Shown: one piece after another, positions 45,162-53,507 of the stretch
Layout of the letters: each line of letters begins with the position of its first letter
How positions within the stretch are numbered: position 1 is the stretch's first letter
DNA from: an uncultured Methanobrevibacter sp.
GTDB taxonomy: Archaea > Methanobacteriota > Methanobacteria > Methanobacteriales > Methanobacteriaceae
Assembly: GCF_937881195.1 (NCBI RefSeq)
Contig: NZ_CALGFC010000025.1
Span: 104,280 to 168,279 of the forward strand
Length of the DNA: 64,000 nt
Direction: 5' to 3'
Made by a program: the position numbers and the translations under genes
Notes under the pieces: model-generated
Database searches by the model: none
Told to the model about the DNA's origin: nothing
What the model saw: the letters and a program-made list of their open reading frames with translations, nothing else

Positions 45162-45400
45162 TTTTCTTTAAATATTAATTTTTATAATTATCTTATTTTA
45201 TCGTTTTTTAAGTTTATATTTTATTTTTTTCAAATCATTATACTAAATATTATATTTTTTGTAAAAAGACAGTATATATCTAATTTAAAATAAATATTTC
45301 TTAAATATTCCTTGTTAATTATATAAAAGATTATTTTAGAATTTTTAAATAAATTAAGGGTTCCTGTAAGTTTTTATACGAGTAGAATGAATATATTATT

Positions 45401-46558
45401 ATGATTTCGAATGATATTAAGATTAAGCAGATGTTTCTCAGAAAAGATCTGTCTAAAACAAGGAAACATCATTATATAAAAACATTAGATGAATTGTTTG
45501 AAGTTACTGGTAGAACACCAACTCAGCTTATTAATGAAGCTAAAGAAGATGAGCAACCATATTTAGTTAATGATATGCCAAGAATAAAAGATATTGATGA
45601 TAGAAAAATAACCACCTATTTTTATAATTATTACCAATATTTACTTGATAGAAAGCTTTGTAATTCTACTATTGATGGAAAACTTAAAACTTTAAGGGCT
45701 TTTTACCGTGAGAATAATGTAGCTTTACCTAAGACTATTGAAGTTAATGTTCCGATTAATATTATTCGTGAAGGAGATATTCCCAACCTTGAAGATATTA
45801 AATTAGCTGTTGATAATTCTTCAATAAGAAATAAAGCTATTTTATTACTTATGGCTTCTACAGGAATAAGGAGTAGTGATATAAGGAATTTTAAAGTATC
45901 TGATTTTACAAGAGCTACAAGTGAGTATCATAATGGTAATTGTATTGAAGATTTATTAGATAGTAGCTATAAGGATGTTGTTCCTTGTTGGGATTTTATA
46001 CCAAAGAAAACAAGAAAAACAAATAATATCTGCATAACATTCAATACACCAGAAGCAACAGAACATATAATAAATTACCTTAAAACAAGAGATAATCTAA
46101 GGGAAGATGATTATTTATTCTTATCTCAATATCATAGGCAAATTGGCTCTCATGGGATAATCTGGCTTTTTACTGAATTGAACGATAAATTTTTCCACCG
46201 AAATGAAGAAGGTAATAGGTTTTTCCATGCTCATGCATTAAGGAAGTTTTTTATTTCAACTGTTAAACATTATACTAGTGATTATAAGAAAAGTAAGATA
46301 TTATCTGGTCATGCTGTTACAAGAATTGAGGTAGCTTATGAAGAGATTAAAAAAAGTGTGATGAAAGAGTTTTATATGCAATTAATACCTCATTTAAGTA
46401 TCCGTGATACTAAAGTCCGTACAGTAAAATCAGAAGAATATATTAATTTAGAAAATGAGTTAGAATCTGAAAAATTAAAACAAAATAAATTGAAAGATTT
46501 GTTAAACCAACAGGGAATTAATGAAAATAAGATAGAAGATATATTAAATAAAGTTTAG
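45401..46558 (+). CDS. tyrosine recombinase / integrase
   Basis: A 385-aa site-specific recombinase. The N-terminal half is a SAM-like core-binding region. The catalytic domain has Arg157 (STGIRSSDIRNF), the HxxR pair His278/Arg281 (HALRKFF), His304 (LSGHAV) and the nucleophile Tyr313 (EVAYEEI), nine residues after His304 as usual. A charged coiled-coil C-terminus (about 345-385) is extra and may help oligomerise. It is the first gene to the right of the tRNA 3' fragment, the standard place for an element's integrase. Catalytic residues are complete, so it is probably active. Confidence 0.92.
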   Translation: MISNDIKIKQMFLRKDLSKTRKHHYIKTLDELFEVTGRTPTQLINEAKEDEQPYLVNDMPRIKDIDDRKITTYFYNYYQYLLDRKLCNSTIDGKLKTLRAFYRENNVALPKTIEVNVPINIIREGDIPNLEDIKLAVDNSSIRNKAILLLMASTGIRSSDIRNFKVSDFTRATSEYHNGNCIEDLLDSSYKDVVPCWDFIPKKTRKTNNICITFNTPEATEHIINYLKTRDNLREDDYLFLSQYHRQIGSHGIIWLFTELNDKFFHRNEEGNRFFHAHALRKFFISTVKHYTSDYKKSKILSGHAVTRIEVAYEEIKKSVMKEFYMQLIPHLSIRDTKVRTVKSEEYINLENELESEKLKQNKLKDLLNQQGINENKIEDILNKV

Positions 46559-46756
46559 CTAAGAAGATTTAATTTTTTAATATATAAAATTTTTTTAAAC
46601 TTAATGTTTTACTTTATTGTTTTTAAAGATAGAGTATAACATTTTTGATAAACATTTTGTTATTTAATTCATTTTTTTAAAGTTTTTTATGCAATTGTTC
46701 ATTTTTAGAATTTTCACTACTCGTCCACAATTGGCATATTTTTAACTAATAATGTA

Positions 46757-46805
46757 ACATAACAGTGTTATGTGGCAATGTATTTGCAATATATCGCAAT
46801 ATATC
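46757..46805. promoter_or_regulatory. 17-bp palindrome and tandem 10-bp repeats
   Basis: ACATAACA-g-TGTTATGT (46757-46773) is a perfect palindrome with a one-base centre. It is followed by tandem GCAATATATC units (46786-46805) and a degenerate third. The cluster lies between the integrase and the next gene, and could be a repressor operator or excisionase/replication-protein binding sites. Confidence 0.6.
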
Positions 46806-46899
46806 ACAATAGATTCAATTTATTCTATTTTATTAGATTGTTTAATTTTAATAAGAATGATATGACTTTTGTTTAGAAAATAAACTCTTAAAAACATGC

Positions 46900-46913
46900 A
46901 AAACATTTATATA
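46900..46913 (+). promoter_or_regulatory. BRE/TATA promoter for the gene at 47132
   Basis: AAAACATTTATATAAGG, the same RAAACATTTATATA design as at 21336 and 28960, about 220 bases before the start codon. This implies a leader of roughly 190 nt; a nearer promoter cannot be excluded. Confidence 0.4.
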
Positions 46914-47131
46914 AGGATAAAAATCAAGTATATATGTTGTTATAAATTTTTTATTTATAGTAGCTAAAGAATTTTTAAAAAGATAAACAAGTATTAAAAA
47001 TATATAAAAAAAGTAATATTAATAGAAGTTATTGGCTAATAAAAAGTTTACTAGTCAATAATCTTCAATGTGCAATTAATATTTTATTTTTTTATTATAT
47101 TTATAAATTGTTGTCTAAGGAGGACATAAGT

Positions 47132-47764
47132 ATGAATGTTAATAAGAATAAAAATATTTTAAAAAATGATGTGTCTAGTATTGTTGAAAGTAATATCAGT
47201 CTTAATAGTGATTTAGAAATTGAAATTTCTAAAGAATTATCAGCGTATTTAAAACAAATTTTATCTCCTAATAATGACTTTCAGTTCAATAAACATTACA
47301 AATTTACATATATGGGGTTTTATTTAGATATTAATAAAATGGAAGAAATAATAAATGCTGGTAAAAATAAGAATTTTGAAGTAAAATTAGGTGGAGCATT
47401 ATGTAAACTGATTTATGAACAACATAATCATATTGCTGATTATTTTTTGGATTATGGTGAAAAAAATAATTTAATAACAACAACAGAAGAAAATAAACAG
47501 GAAATGAAGGAGTCCATCGTAAACATGGCTATAATTTATTTAGTTATAGGTGAAGAATTTAAAAGATTATTAGAAATTATTAATCCAAATGGATATGACA
47601 TGGATTGCTATTATGATAGTCGTCTTTTAGATGAAATTAAATATTATACTATTAAAAATAGTTTTGATGAATGTGTATCCCAAATTCTTAAAGATATGGG
47701 ATTAATTATAGATCTTATGGAAAGTAGTGAATTGGATAATAGTCATGACCTTATGATAGAATAA
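47132..47764 (+). CDS. unrecognised element protein ahead of the helicase-like gene
   Basis: A 210-aa soluble, acidic protein with no family I recognise. Mostly helical, with segments such as EIEISKELSAYLKQIL, FEVKLGGALCKLIYEQHNHI and SIVNMAIIYLVIGEEFKRLL; no metal site or signal peptide. The ATG at 47132 follows a strong AAGGAGGA site, so the TTG at 47108 is rejected. It is upstream of the ATPase at 47890 in a replication-type location of the element and may be a regulatory or replication accessory protein (inference). Confidence 0.65.
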   Translation: MNVNKNKNILKNDVSSIVESNISLNSDLEIEISKELSAYLKQILSPNNDFQFNKHYKFTYMGFYLDINKMEEIINAGKNKNFEVKLGGALCKLIYEQHNHIADYFLDYGEKNNLITTTEENKQEMKESIVNMAIIYLVIGEEFKRLLEIINPNGYDMDCYYDSRLLDEIKYYTIKNSFDECVSQILKDMGLIIDLMESSELDNSHDLMIE

Positions 47765-47889
47765 GTAATAAAAATAAATTAAATCTCTTTTAAATTAATT
47801 TTTCTTTTTTTTATTTAGTAGTGTCTGAATGCATATTTGCTAATTTTTTTTATTGTTGTACTTTGGGTTGGTTTTGGAGGTTTGTTATT

Positions 47890-49977
47890 TTGGCTATGGA
47901 TATTGAAGAAGATAATTGGAAAAAAATTAATTCCGAGTTAAATAAGCTTAATAAAAAATATCTACATAAACATTCAGTTATTTTAAATACTTCTCCTCCG
48001 CGTGTAGGTAAGACTATTAATACTATTTCACGACATATTGAGGATAATGTTCCAGTTATTGTTTTTGTAGATAATGAGAAACAATCCAAGGATCTTTATA
48101 ATAAATTAATTGGTACAATTAGAGTTGATGAGGAAAGGCTATACTATTGGAGAAATAAGGCCATTTCTTGTTATATTATGCAACTTAGTGAAGAAGAAAC
48201 AGAAAATAATGAATATATTATTAATGCTAAATCTGAAATTAATGAAGGAGTTAATCATTGCAAAAAATGTTTTTATCATAAAGATTGTTATTGGAAATGG
48301 CAAAGAAGAAATGTGAAAGATTATGATGTTATTTTAATGAATAAACATAATATTGGAACTGTCCTCATCGATGATGATGAATTATTCTATAAAAATGGTG
48401 AAAAAAGGTCTATTATTTATGATGAAGAAATTGATAAACCTCAGTTAACATATTATAAGCAACTAAATAATGTTGATATTGACTTATTCAATAAAATATA
48501 TAGCTTAACACTAGGGATTTCTAATGATTTAATAAGTAATAATAATGATTTTATTGATAAAATTGACTTAATTAAAGAAATGCTTAAAGTTAGGGTTAAT
48601 TATGTTGAAATAATAAATAGTGGCTTTGATTTTTCAAAATATAATAAAAAATACGGTAAGTTAGATGAAAAAGCTTATTTAGAACTATTTTTTAATAAGA
48701 TAAAAAATAATATTGAAATATATGATTATCTTGATAAAAAACCAGCTCCTTTACCCGAAAAAGGAAAAAATGGAGATTATGATTTTGATTTATTCCAACT
48801 TGAAAAATTATTCATTGATATTTTAATTGAAAAAAGAAGTGAGCATAATATTATTTTACTTGATGCTACACCATTAAAGATTATAGTTGATAGGATTAAA
48901 GATAAAGTTGATGATTTTAAAGAAATTGGAGTAAGTGCCGGTTTCTTCAAAAAACAGTCTTTAATGTTTAGGATTGAAAGGAAAGGAGGTTATGTTAAAA
49001 ATTCTAGAATGTCAGTGAAAACTAGGATAAAGAAAAATATAAATCTTAATAAAATTTCTAATAAGAATCTGGGTTTAGATAAAGATATTTCCTACATAAC
49101 TGCTTTTAAAATTAATGAATTAATAAAAGAATATAATAGAATAAGTGGTAAAAATGCTAAATATGGTGTGGTTACCTATGGAAGTATTAGATTTAAAAAT
49201 AATTTAGTTATAGATGTAGTTAGAATGCTTAAAGAGAATGGTATTGAAAATATATTATATTATGGTAATTATAGGGGTATGTCTATTTTAAATGAGTGTG
49301 AAATAATTCATGTTATTGGAACAGATCTTCATGATTCTTCAGCTTCATATAATTTATACAGGTATTTAGATGGTGAAAAATCACTACAAGAACTTAAAAA
49401 ATCATATAATCTAGAAAAACAAGAGTTTAGGGATTTTTTATTTGATAAATTGGTTAAACATCAAAGAAACAGTGGTATGGAGCAAATTATTTTCCGTAAT
49501 ATGCCTCATATGAAAAAAAGAATAGTAATAATTGAAGGATACCTACCTCCTCATTTAGAAGAATATTTCAAATATACTTTTCCATTAAAAGTATATGAAG
49601 AATTTCCAAACTCTGGAACAATAGCTACTTCTTCAAAAAGAATCATAGAAGAAATAATAAATAAATTCCTTGATAGTATTTATTATAATAAGAAAATAGA
49701 AGAAGAGTTTTATAATTCATATTCTCAAATGTCCTGTGAAACAAAACAAAAATTAAGTAGTAAACTTGAGAAAATGGATAAAGAAGAAGCTAGAAAGGAA
49801 GTTATGAATTTGGCAAAAAAATATTTGTCTCCCAAATACAAAAGAAAATATAAATGCTTACCCAAAGGTGTTTTTGATTATTTAAATAAAAATTATATTA
49901 TTTTAATGAAAAAAGCAAAAATTAATTCTTTAAAAAGATTTAGAGGATTATATAATGATTTTATTGAAAATAAATAG
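47890..49977 (+). CDS. P-loop helicase-like protein with Cys cluster
   Basis: About 695 aa. A Walker A-like SPPRVGKTINT lies near residue 36. Then comes a four-Cys segment (HCKKCFYHKDCYWKW near 120-130) followed by a Walker B-like acidic motif (IIYDEEIDKP near 175), a motif III-like LLDATPLK, and late blocks EIIHVIGTDLHD and FRNMPHMKKR. The order P-loop, Cys cluster, DE-box, helicase-like C-terminus resembles Rad3/XPD-type or viral and plasmid replication helicases, with the Cys cluster perhaps binding Fe-S or zinc. The TTG at 47890 is used because it sits eight bases after GGAGGT; ATG 47896 is possible. A long non-coding region follows. Confidence 0.65.
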   Translation: MAMDIEEDNWKKINSELNKLNKKYLHKHSVILNTSPPRVGKTINTISRHIEDNVPVIVFVDNEKQSKDLYNKLIGTIRVDEERLYYWRNKAISCYIMQLSEEETENNEYIINAKSEINEGVNHCKKCFYHKDCYWKWQRRNVKDYDVILMNKHNIGTVLIDDDELFYKNGEKRSIIYDEEIDKPQLTYYKQLNNVDIDLFNKIYSLTLGISNDLISNNNDFIDKIDLIKEMLKVRVNYVEIINSGFDFSKYNKKYGKLDEKAYLELFFNKIKNNIEIYDYLDKKPAPLPEKGKNGDYDFDLFQLEKLFIDILIEKRSEHNIILLDATPLKIIVDRIKDKVDDFKEIGVSAGFFKKQSLMFRIERKGGYVKNSRMSVKTRIKKNINLNKISNKNLGLDKDISYITAFKINELIKEYNRISGKNAKYGVVTYGSIRFKNNLVIDVVRMLKENGIENILYYGNYRGMSILNECEIIHVIGTDLHDSSASYNLYRYLDGEKSLQELKKSYNLEKQEFRDFLFDKLVKHQRNSGMEQIIFRNMPHMKKRIVIIEGYLPPHLEEYFKYTFPLKVYEEFPNSGTIATSSKRIIEEIINKFLDSIYYNKKIEEEFYNSYSQMSCETKQKLSSKLEKMDKEEARKEVMNLAKKYLSPKYKRKYKCLPKGVFDYLNKNYIILMKKAKINSLKRFRGLYNDFIENK

Positions 49978-50811
49978 TTTTAAACCAAATTCGGTTTCAT
50001 TTTTTACAACATCTTAATAATTATATATTTATATTATAATGATTAACTTTTTGAAACCGTTTTCCCATATTTTCAAGTAAAAACCAATTAAAATTCCCCT
50101 ATAACTTTTAATTATTTTCAAACCGTTTATAATTTTTTTATTTAACTAAATTCACTATTTATAATAGCTAAATTACTATTATAAATGTTTTTAAATCATT
50201 GGTTATCTATACTGCCTAAATAACCTATTATTTACTTGATATTAAGTTGTTTTTTGAGATTAATGTATTTATATTAATTTTTATTTATCGTAGCTTTTTT
50301 TAATTGTAAATAGGATAAAATATTAGTATTATATTAATATTAAAATGATTTAAAAATATTTAAATATCTATTAAACTTTTTCAATCGATTATTTAACTAT
50401 TTAAGAGGTATATACTTACAGTAAACCTTTATTAAATGAGTTTTATTCTAAATTAATATAAAGAATATTCTCTACTTTGTATATTATTATATGGTTGGTG
50501 CAATGGTTTATCTTTTATGTCCCTTTTTATCTATACCAAATGGGGAATATTCGGCAACTTCAAGGAGTTATAGCAGTACGTAGCATCTTTCATACCTCTT
50601 TTACTAGTTTTTAAGAGCTGTTATATTTGTAAAATAATAATATTGCTTATAAATGGTTGTTATTAGGTTATTTATGATGAAACGGTAAACTCTTTTTTTA
50701 AGAATTTAGAAATTATTATATTGAAAATTAGAATGTTTAAATTTATTTTTAATCTATAAAATATAATAATTGAAAGAATTTTTTTAATTAAGTTCCTTCA
50801 ATTATTTTTGT
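49978..50811. other. large non-coding region, origin-like
   Basis: 834 bases between the helicase-like gene and the 3' end of a minus-strand operon. The GAAACCG/CGGTTTC motif occurs near 49991 and 50051, a related AAACCG near 50117 and AACGGT near 50680, interspersed with A/T runs. A less AT-rich, hairpin-prone patch occurs at 50495-50600. Iteron-like motifs next to a replication-type gene suggest an element origin; this is inference. Confidence 0.35.
50500..50600. ncRNA. candidate structured RNA
   Basis: A patch of distinctly higher G+C in very AT-rich non-coding DNA, with local pairing such as TCCC with GGGA (around 50520-50546) and AACT with AGTT around 50557-50570. No open frame and no known RNA family recognised; the strand cannot be assigned. 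Confidence 0.2.
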
Positions 50812-51369
50812 TTAATTGGTAGTTTCGTTGTATAGTTTGTTGATTCTTTGTTTGAAGTCTGGGTTTTTTAATAATATTTCATGTCTTGAATTTTCGGAGT
50901 TTTCACATTCTTTTTTTAGTGTTAATAGTTTGTTACTATCGAATTGATAATTTAAATCGTTTTTAAGTTTTGTAAATTCATTTTTTATTTCTTTAAACCG
51001 TTTTAATTTGGTTTTGTATTCTTTTATTTGTGCTTGTGCGTATTCTTTTTCAACTTTTGATGTGGCGGTTTTGTTCATTTCTTCTGAGTAATTTATTGCT
51101 TTTTGTGTTGATTCAATAGCTAGGTCTAATGAGTAAAATATATTGTTAAAATAGTCTGTTGTGTTTTGATAGAGTAGGGCTGTGTTATTCATAGCAAGAT
51201 TGCTTTCATTTAGATAGCTTAGAGAGTTTACTGCATAGTTACTTCTTAATTTATATGCTTCATCGTATTTTGAGTCCATGTATATTTCATAAGCAAAATA
51301 ACTCCCAACACTAACAACAGCAATAATTGCTACTATAATAACAATTATGATTTTCTTTTTCTTTTCCAT
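50812..51369 (-). CDS. membrane-anchored coiled-coil protein, fourth gene of a surface operon
   Basis: A 185-aa protein with an N-terminal anchor (KIIIVIIVAIIAVVSVGSYFA) and a long outward helical, charged domain (SKVEKEYAQAQIKEYKTKLK, EIKNEFTKLKNDL) likely to be coiled coil. The ATG at 51369 follows GGAGAT by eight bases; the in-frame TTG at 51378 is rejected. Last of four minus-strand genes (52557 to 50812) separated by 14-42 bases, all with the same anchor design, so they are probably one operon encoding a surface assembly. No family recognised. Confidence 0.7.
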   Translation of the reverse strand: MEKKKKIIIVIIVAIIAVVSVGSYFAYEIYMDSKYDEAYKLRSNYAVNSLSYLNESNLAMNNTALLYQNTTDYFNNIFYSLDLAIESTQKAINYSEEMNKTATSKVEKEYAQAQIKEYKTKLKRFKEIKNEFTKLKNDLNYQFDSNKLLTLKKECENSENSRHEILLKNPDFKQRINKLYNETTN

Positions 51370-51391
51370 ATGTTTCAATCTCCTTTTTTTT

Positions 51392-51859
51392 TTAATAGTA
51401 TTCGTATACTTCTATATTCCACCATTCTAGTTCATAAGTTGAAATTTCAATTTCAAAGTTACCTGAATCTGAAACTTCTATAGTTTTTGTTTTTGTTGCT
51501 ACTGCACTTTTACTATTCCATGATATTTGCGACATCTCAATGGTTCTACTTCCTTGATTGAGTATAGTTATTAGTGAATTATCAGCATAGTTTTTAATAG
51601 GCATAGCAGTTGAAACAATTTTTATTTTACTTCCTTTAGTGTTTACTTGTATGCTATCATCACTAATGCCGTTATATGTTCCTATTTTGTGCCATGTGGG
51701 ATTGGAACTAATGTTATTAGTGTTTTGAATTTTATAATCTGTCCTATCAATATTATTATTAGTATTTTGTGGGTGGAAGAGTATATTTCCTATTATAATG
51801 CCTCCAATTAGTCCTAATGTTAGTAAAATAGCTATTAGTGGTATGTATATTTTTTTCAT
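51392..51859 (-). CDS. membrane-anchored beta-rich protein, third gene of the surface operon
   Basis: A 155-aa protein with an N-terminal anchor (IPLIAILLTLGLIGGIIIGNIL). An extracellular beta-rich domain follows (WHKIGTYNGISDDSIQVNTK, LITILNQGSRTIEMSQISWN, FEIEISTYELEWWNIEVYEYY). This type of jelly-roll-like domain is seen in other methanogen surface proteins, but I cannot name a family. It follows an AAAGGT site, 14 bases from the previous gene, and lies 22 bases before the coiled-coil gene in the operon. Confidence 0.65.
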   Translation of the reverse strand: MKKIYIPLIAILLTLGLIGGIIIGNILFHPQNTNNNIDRTDYKIQNTNNISSNPTWHKIGTYNGISDDSIQVNTKGSKIKIVSTAMPIKNYADNSLITILNQGSRTIEMSQISWNSKSAVATKTKTIEVSDSGNFEIEISTYELEWWNIEVYEYY

Positions 51860-51873
51860 ATGTTATCTTACCT

Positions 51874-52185
51874 TTAATAATTGTATAAATAGCTATCGGG
51901 GTATTTAACTAATTCTCCATTTCCTTTTTCTAAATCCCATTGTACCATGTATTCACCGTCTTTAGTTTCACTGTACATGGCTTTTTCATCAATTTGTGTT
52001 ACATAGGTGTCTAAGGTTAGATTTGTATTATAAGCCTTAAAATTAATATAATCTCCAACGTGATATGTTTCTCCACCAATCTCAGCATTAGGACCAGCAG
52101 TCATAGCACTAATTAAAATTCCAACACCAACAACAGCAATAACCGCTATTATAACTCCTAAGATAATTTTTTTATTTTTCTCCAT
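51874..52185 (-). CDS. short membrane-anchored protein, second gene of the surface operon
   Basis: A 103-aa protein with a MEKNKKIILGVIIAVIAVVG anchor nearly identical in style to the first gene's (MEKNKKIVLGVIIIVAVVVI). A small extracellular domain follows, with GGETYHVGDYINFKAYNT and YMVQWDLEKGNGELVKY; mostly beta by its residue pattern. The start follows GAGGT by nine bases. Function unknown; a structural surface subunit is plausible from context. Confidence 0.65.
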   Translation of the reverse strand: MEKNKKIILGVIIAVIAVVGVGILISAMTAGPNAEIGGETYHVGDYINFKAYNTNLTLDTYVTQIDEKAMYSETKDGEYMVQWDLEKGNGELVKYPDSYLYNY

Positions 52186-52227
52186 AAATTTGTACCTCTT
52201 TTTTCTTAATTTTTTAAAACCTTTTTT

Positions 52228-52557
52228 TTATGTAGTATTGGACATATAATTGAATAGTTCATTTTTATTTAATGCATCGTCATTGTTTGAATCGTATGAT
52301 AAGAATCCATCTGCTATACTTTCAGGGTCACTACTAGAATTGAAATAAGTTATTAATTCGGAACGATCTATTAAATTATCATTATTAACATCGCTCTGTG
52401 CTAAAAATAATAGAGTTTTAGCTTCAGGATTATTATTCAATGCCTCCATTTCAGCCTCATTGTTTAATTCACTAACATAATTAATAATAACTATACTAAT
52501 AACTACTACAGCAACTATTATTATAACTCCTAAGACAATTTTTTTATTTTTCTCCAT
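52228..52557 (-). CDS. membrane-anchored EF-hand-type protein, first gene of the surface operon
   Basis: A 109-aa protein with an N-terminal signal anchor (MEKNKKIVLGVIIIVAVVVI). The extracellular part carries two EF-hand-like calcium loops, DVNNDNLIDRSELITYF and DSNNDDALNKNELFNYM, with acidic residues at the usual loop positions. A calcium-dependent structural or docking role at the cell surface is inferred. The ATG at 52557 follows GAGGT by nine bases; the in-frame ATG at 52572 overlaps that site. Divergent from the winged-helix gene at 52701, sharing a 143-base intergenic region with an inverted repeat. Confidence 0.7.
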   Translation of the reverse strand: MEKNKKIVLGVIIIVAVVVISIVIINYVSELNNEAEMEALNNNPEAKTLLFLAQSDVNNDNLIDRSELITYFNSSSDPESIADGFLSYDSNNDDALNKNELFNYMSNTT

Positions 52558-52648
52558 AAAATTTAACCTCATATAAATTTTTTATAAACTTTTTTGTAAA
52601 ATATAATTATAAATTATTTTAAGAATATATAAATATTGTGTACATACT

Positions 52649-52665
52649 GTGCAAGTTTAATGCAC
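52649..52665. promoter_or_regulatory. operator-like inverted repeat between a divergent regulator and the surface operon
   Basis: GTGCA-N7-TGCAC, a perfect inverted repeat. It lies just downstream of a TATA-like run (near 52624-52636) in the plus direction, with a further half-site TGTGCA at 52681. Placement between the surface operon and the regulator gene suggests that the winged-helix protein represses one or both by binding here (inference). Confidence 0.5.
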
Positions 52666-52700
52666 CTAAAAATATTATACTGTGCAACATCTAATATATT

Positions 52701-52958
52701 ATGGAAAGAGAATTAATTGAAGGAATAGCTATAATACAGAGAAGTAAATGTAAAGAAATAGTATTGAAAGACTTAAAGGAGAATATAAAAACACCATCTA
52801 AAATTTCTAAATCTACAAACATAAGCATTCATCATGTAAGTAGATATTTGAAACAATTAATGGATAAAAAATTAGTTATTTGTTTAAATGAAGATTTTAA
52901 ACAAGGAAGACTATATAAAATAACAGACTTAGGAAAAGAAGTATTAAAACATATTTAA
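52701..52958 (+). CDS. small winged-helix transcriptional regulator
   Basis: An 85-aa winged-helix protein of ArsR/MarR type. Recognition region SKISKSTNISIHHVSRYLKQLMDKKLVI, then a wing and the last helix GRLYKITDLGKEVLKH. Single-domain, no effector domain or metal-binding cysteines apart from two scattered Cys. It sits opposite a four-gene surface operon with an inverted repeat in between and is the intact parent of several decayed copies elsewhere in the accessory region (42257, 57518, 58741, 60641). Likely a local repressor. Confidence 0.8.
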   Translation: MERELIEGIAIIQRSKCKEIVLKDLKENIKTPSKISKSTNISIHHVSRYLKQLMDKKLVICLNEDFKQGRLYKITDLGKEVLKHI

Positions 52959-52994
52959 TTAAAAAAAATATTATTGAAAATATTAATATAAGTC

Positions 52995-53281
52995 ACTAAA
53001 TTCTATAATTCTCTTAAGTTATCTATATTTAAACTAGTAAAACTATAAGAACTTTATATGCTATTAAGATTTTTGAAGTAATGGTTTATTAAATAGATAG
53101 TATTATCTATTTTTTGTTTTATTTTATCATATTATATTGTTATTATAGTTTTTATGTCTCATTATTTTTTTAATTTTTTTTAAAGAAAACTTTTTATTTT
53201 CAATTGTACAAGTTATTAATACTTTGTTTGGTTTTTGTTTTGACATTAAGGTTTCTTAATTATTTTTATTTATTTTTTTGG
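52995..53281 (+). repeat. diverged segmental repeat downstream of the winged-helix gene (copy 2)
   Basis: Counterpart of 42395-42680. It fills much of the 549-base gap between the regulator and the restriction-modification gene; no gene is seen in the remainder (53282-53507), which is T- and A-rich. Confidence 0.85.
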
Positions 53282-53507
53282 GATTTTTATTTCAAAATAA
53301 TATTTTTTTTCGTATGTCTAAAAGATAAAATATCCTAATATTCTATCTTTATATTATTAGAGAATATATTTTTTTTCTTAATTTTATAATTTTTTTTAAA
53401 TTATTATTTAGTTTTTTATATTTTTTATTAATATAACTTAGAAAAATATTTAATAAAAAAGTATCAAAACATAAAATTAAGAAAATAATATTTTTAATGA
53501 TTGGTGG

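Noticed and set aside
48110..48316. 68-aa alternative frame in the helicase-like gene
   Set aside because: Lies fully inside the conserved Cys-cluster region of the larger gene in another frame, without its own start context.
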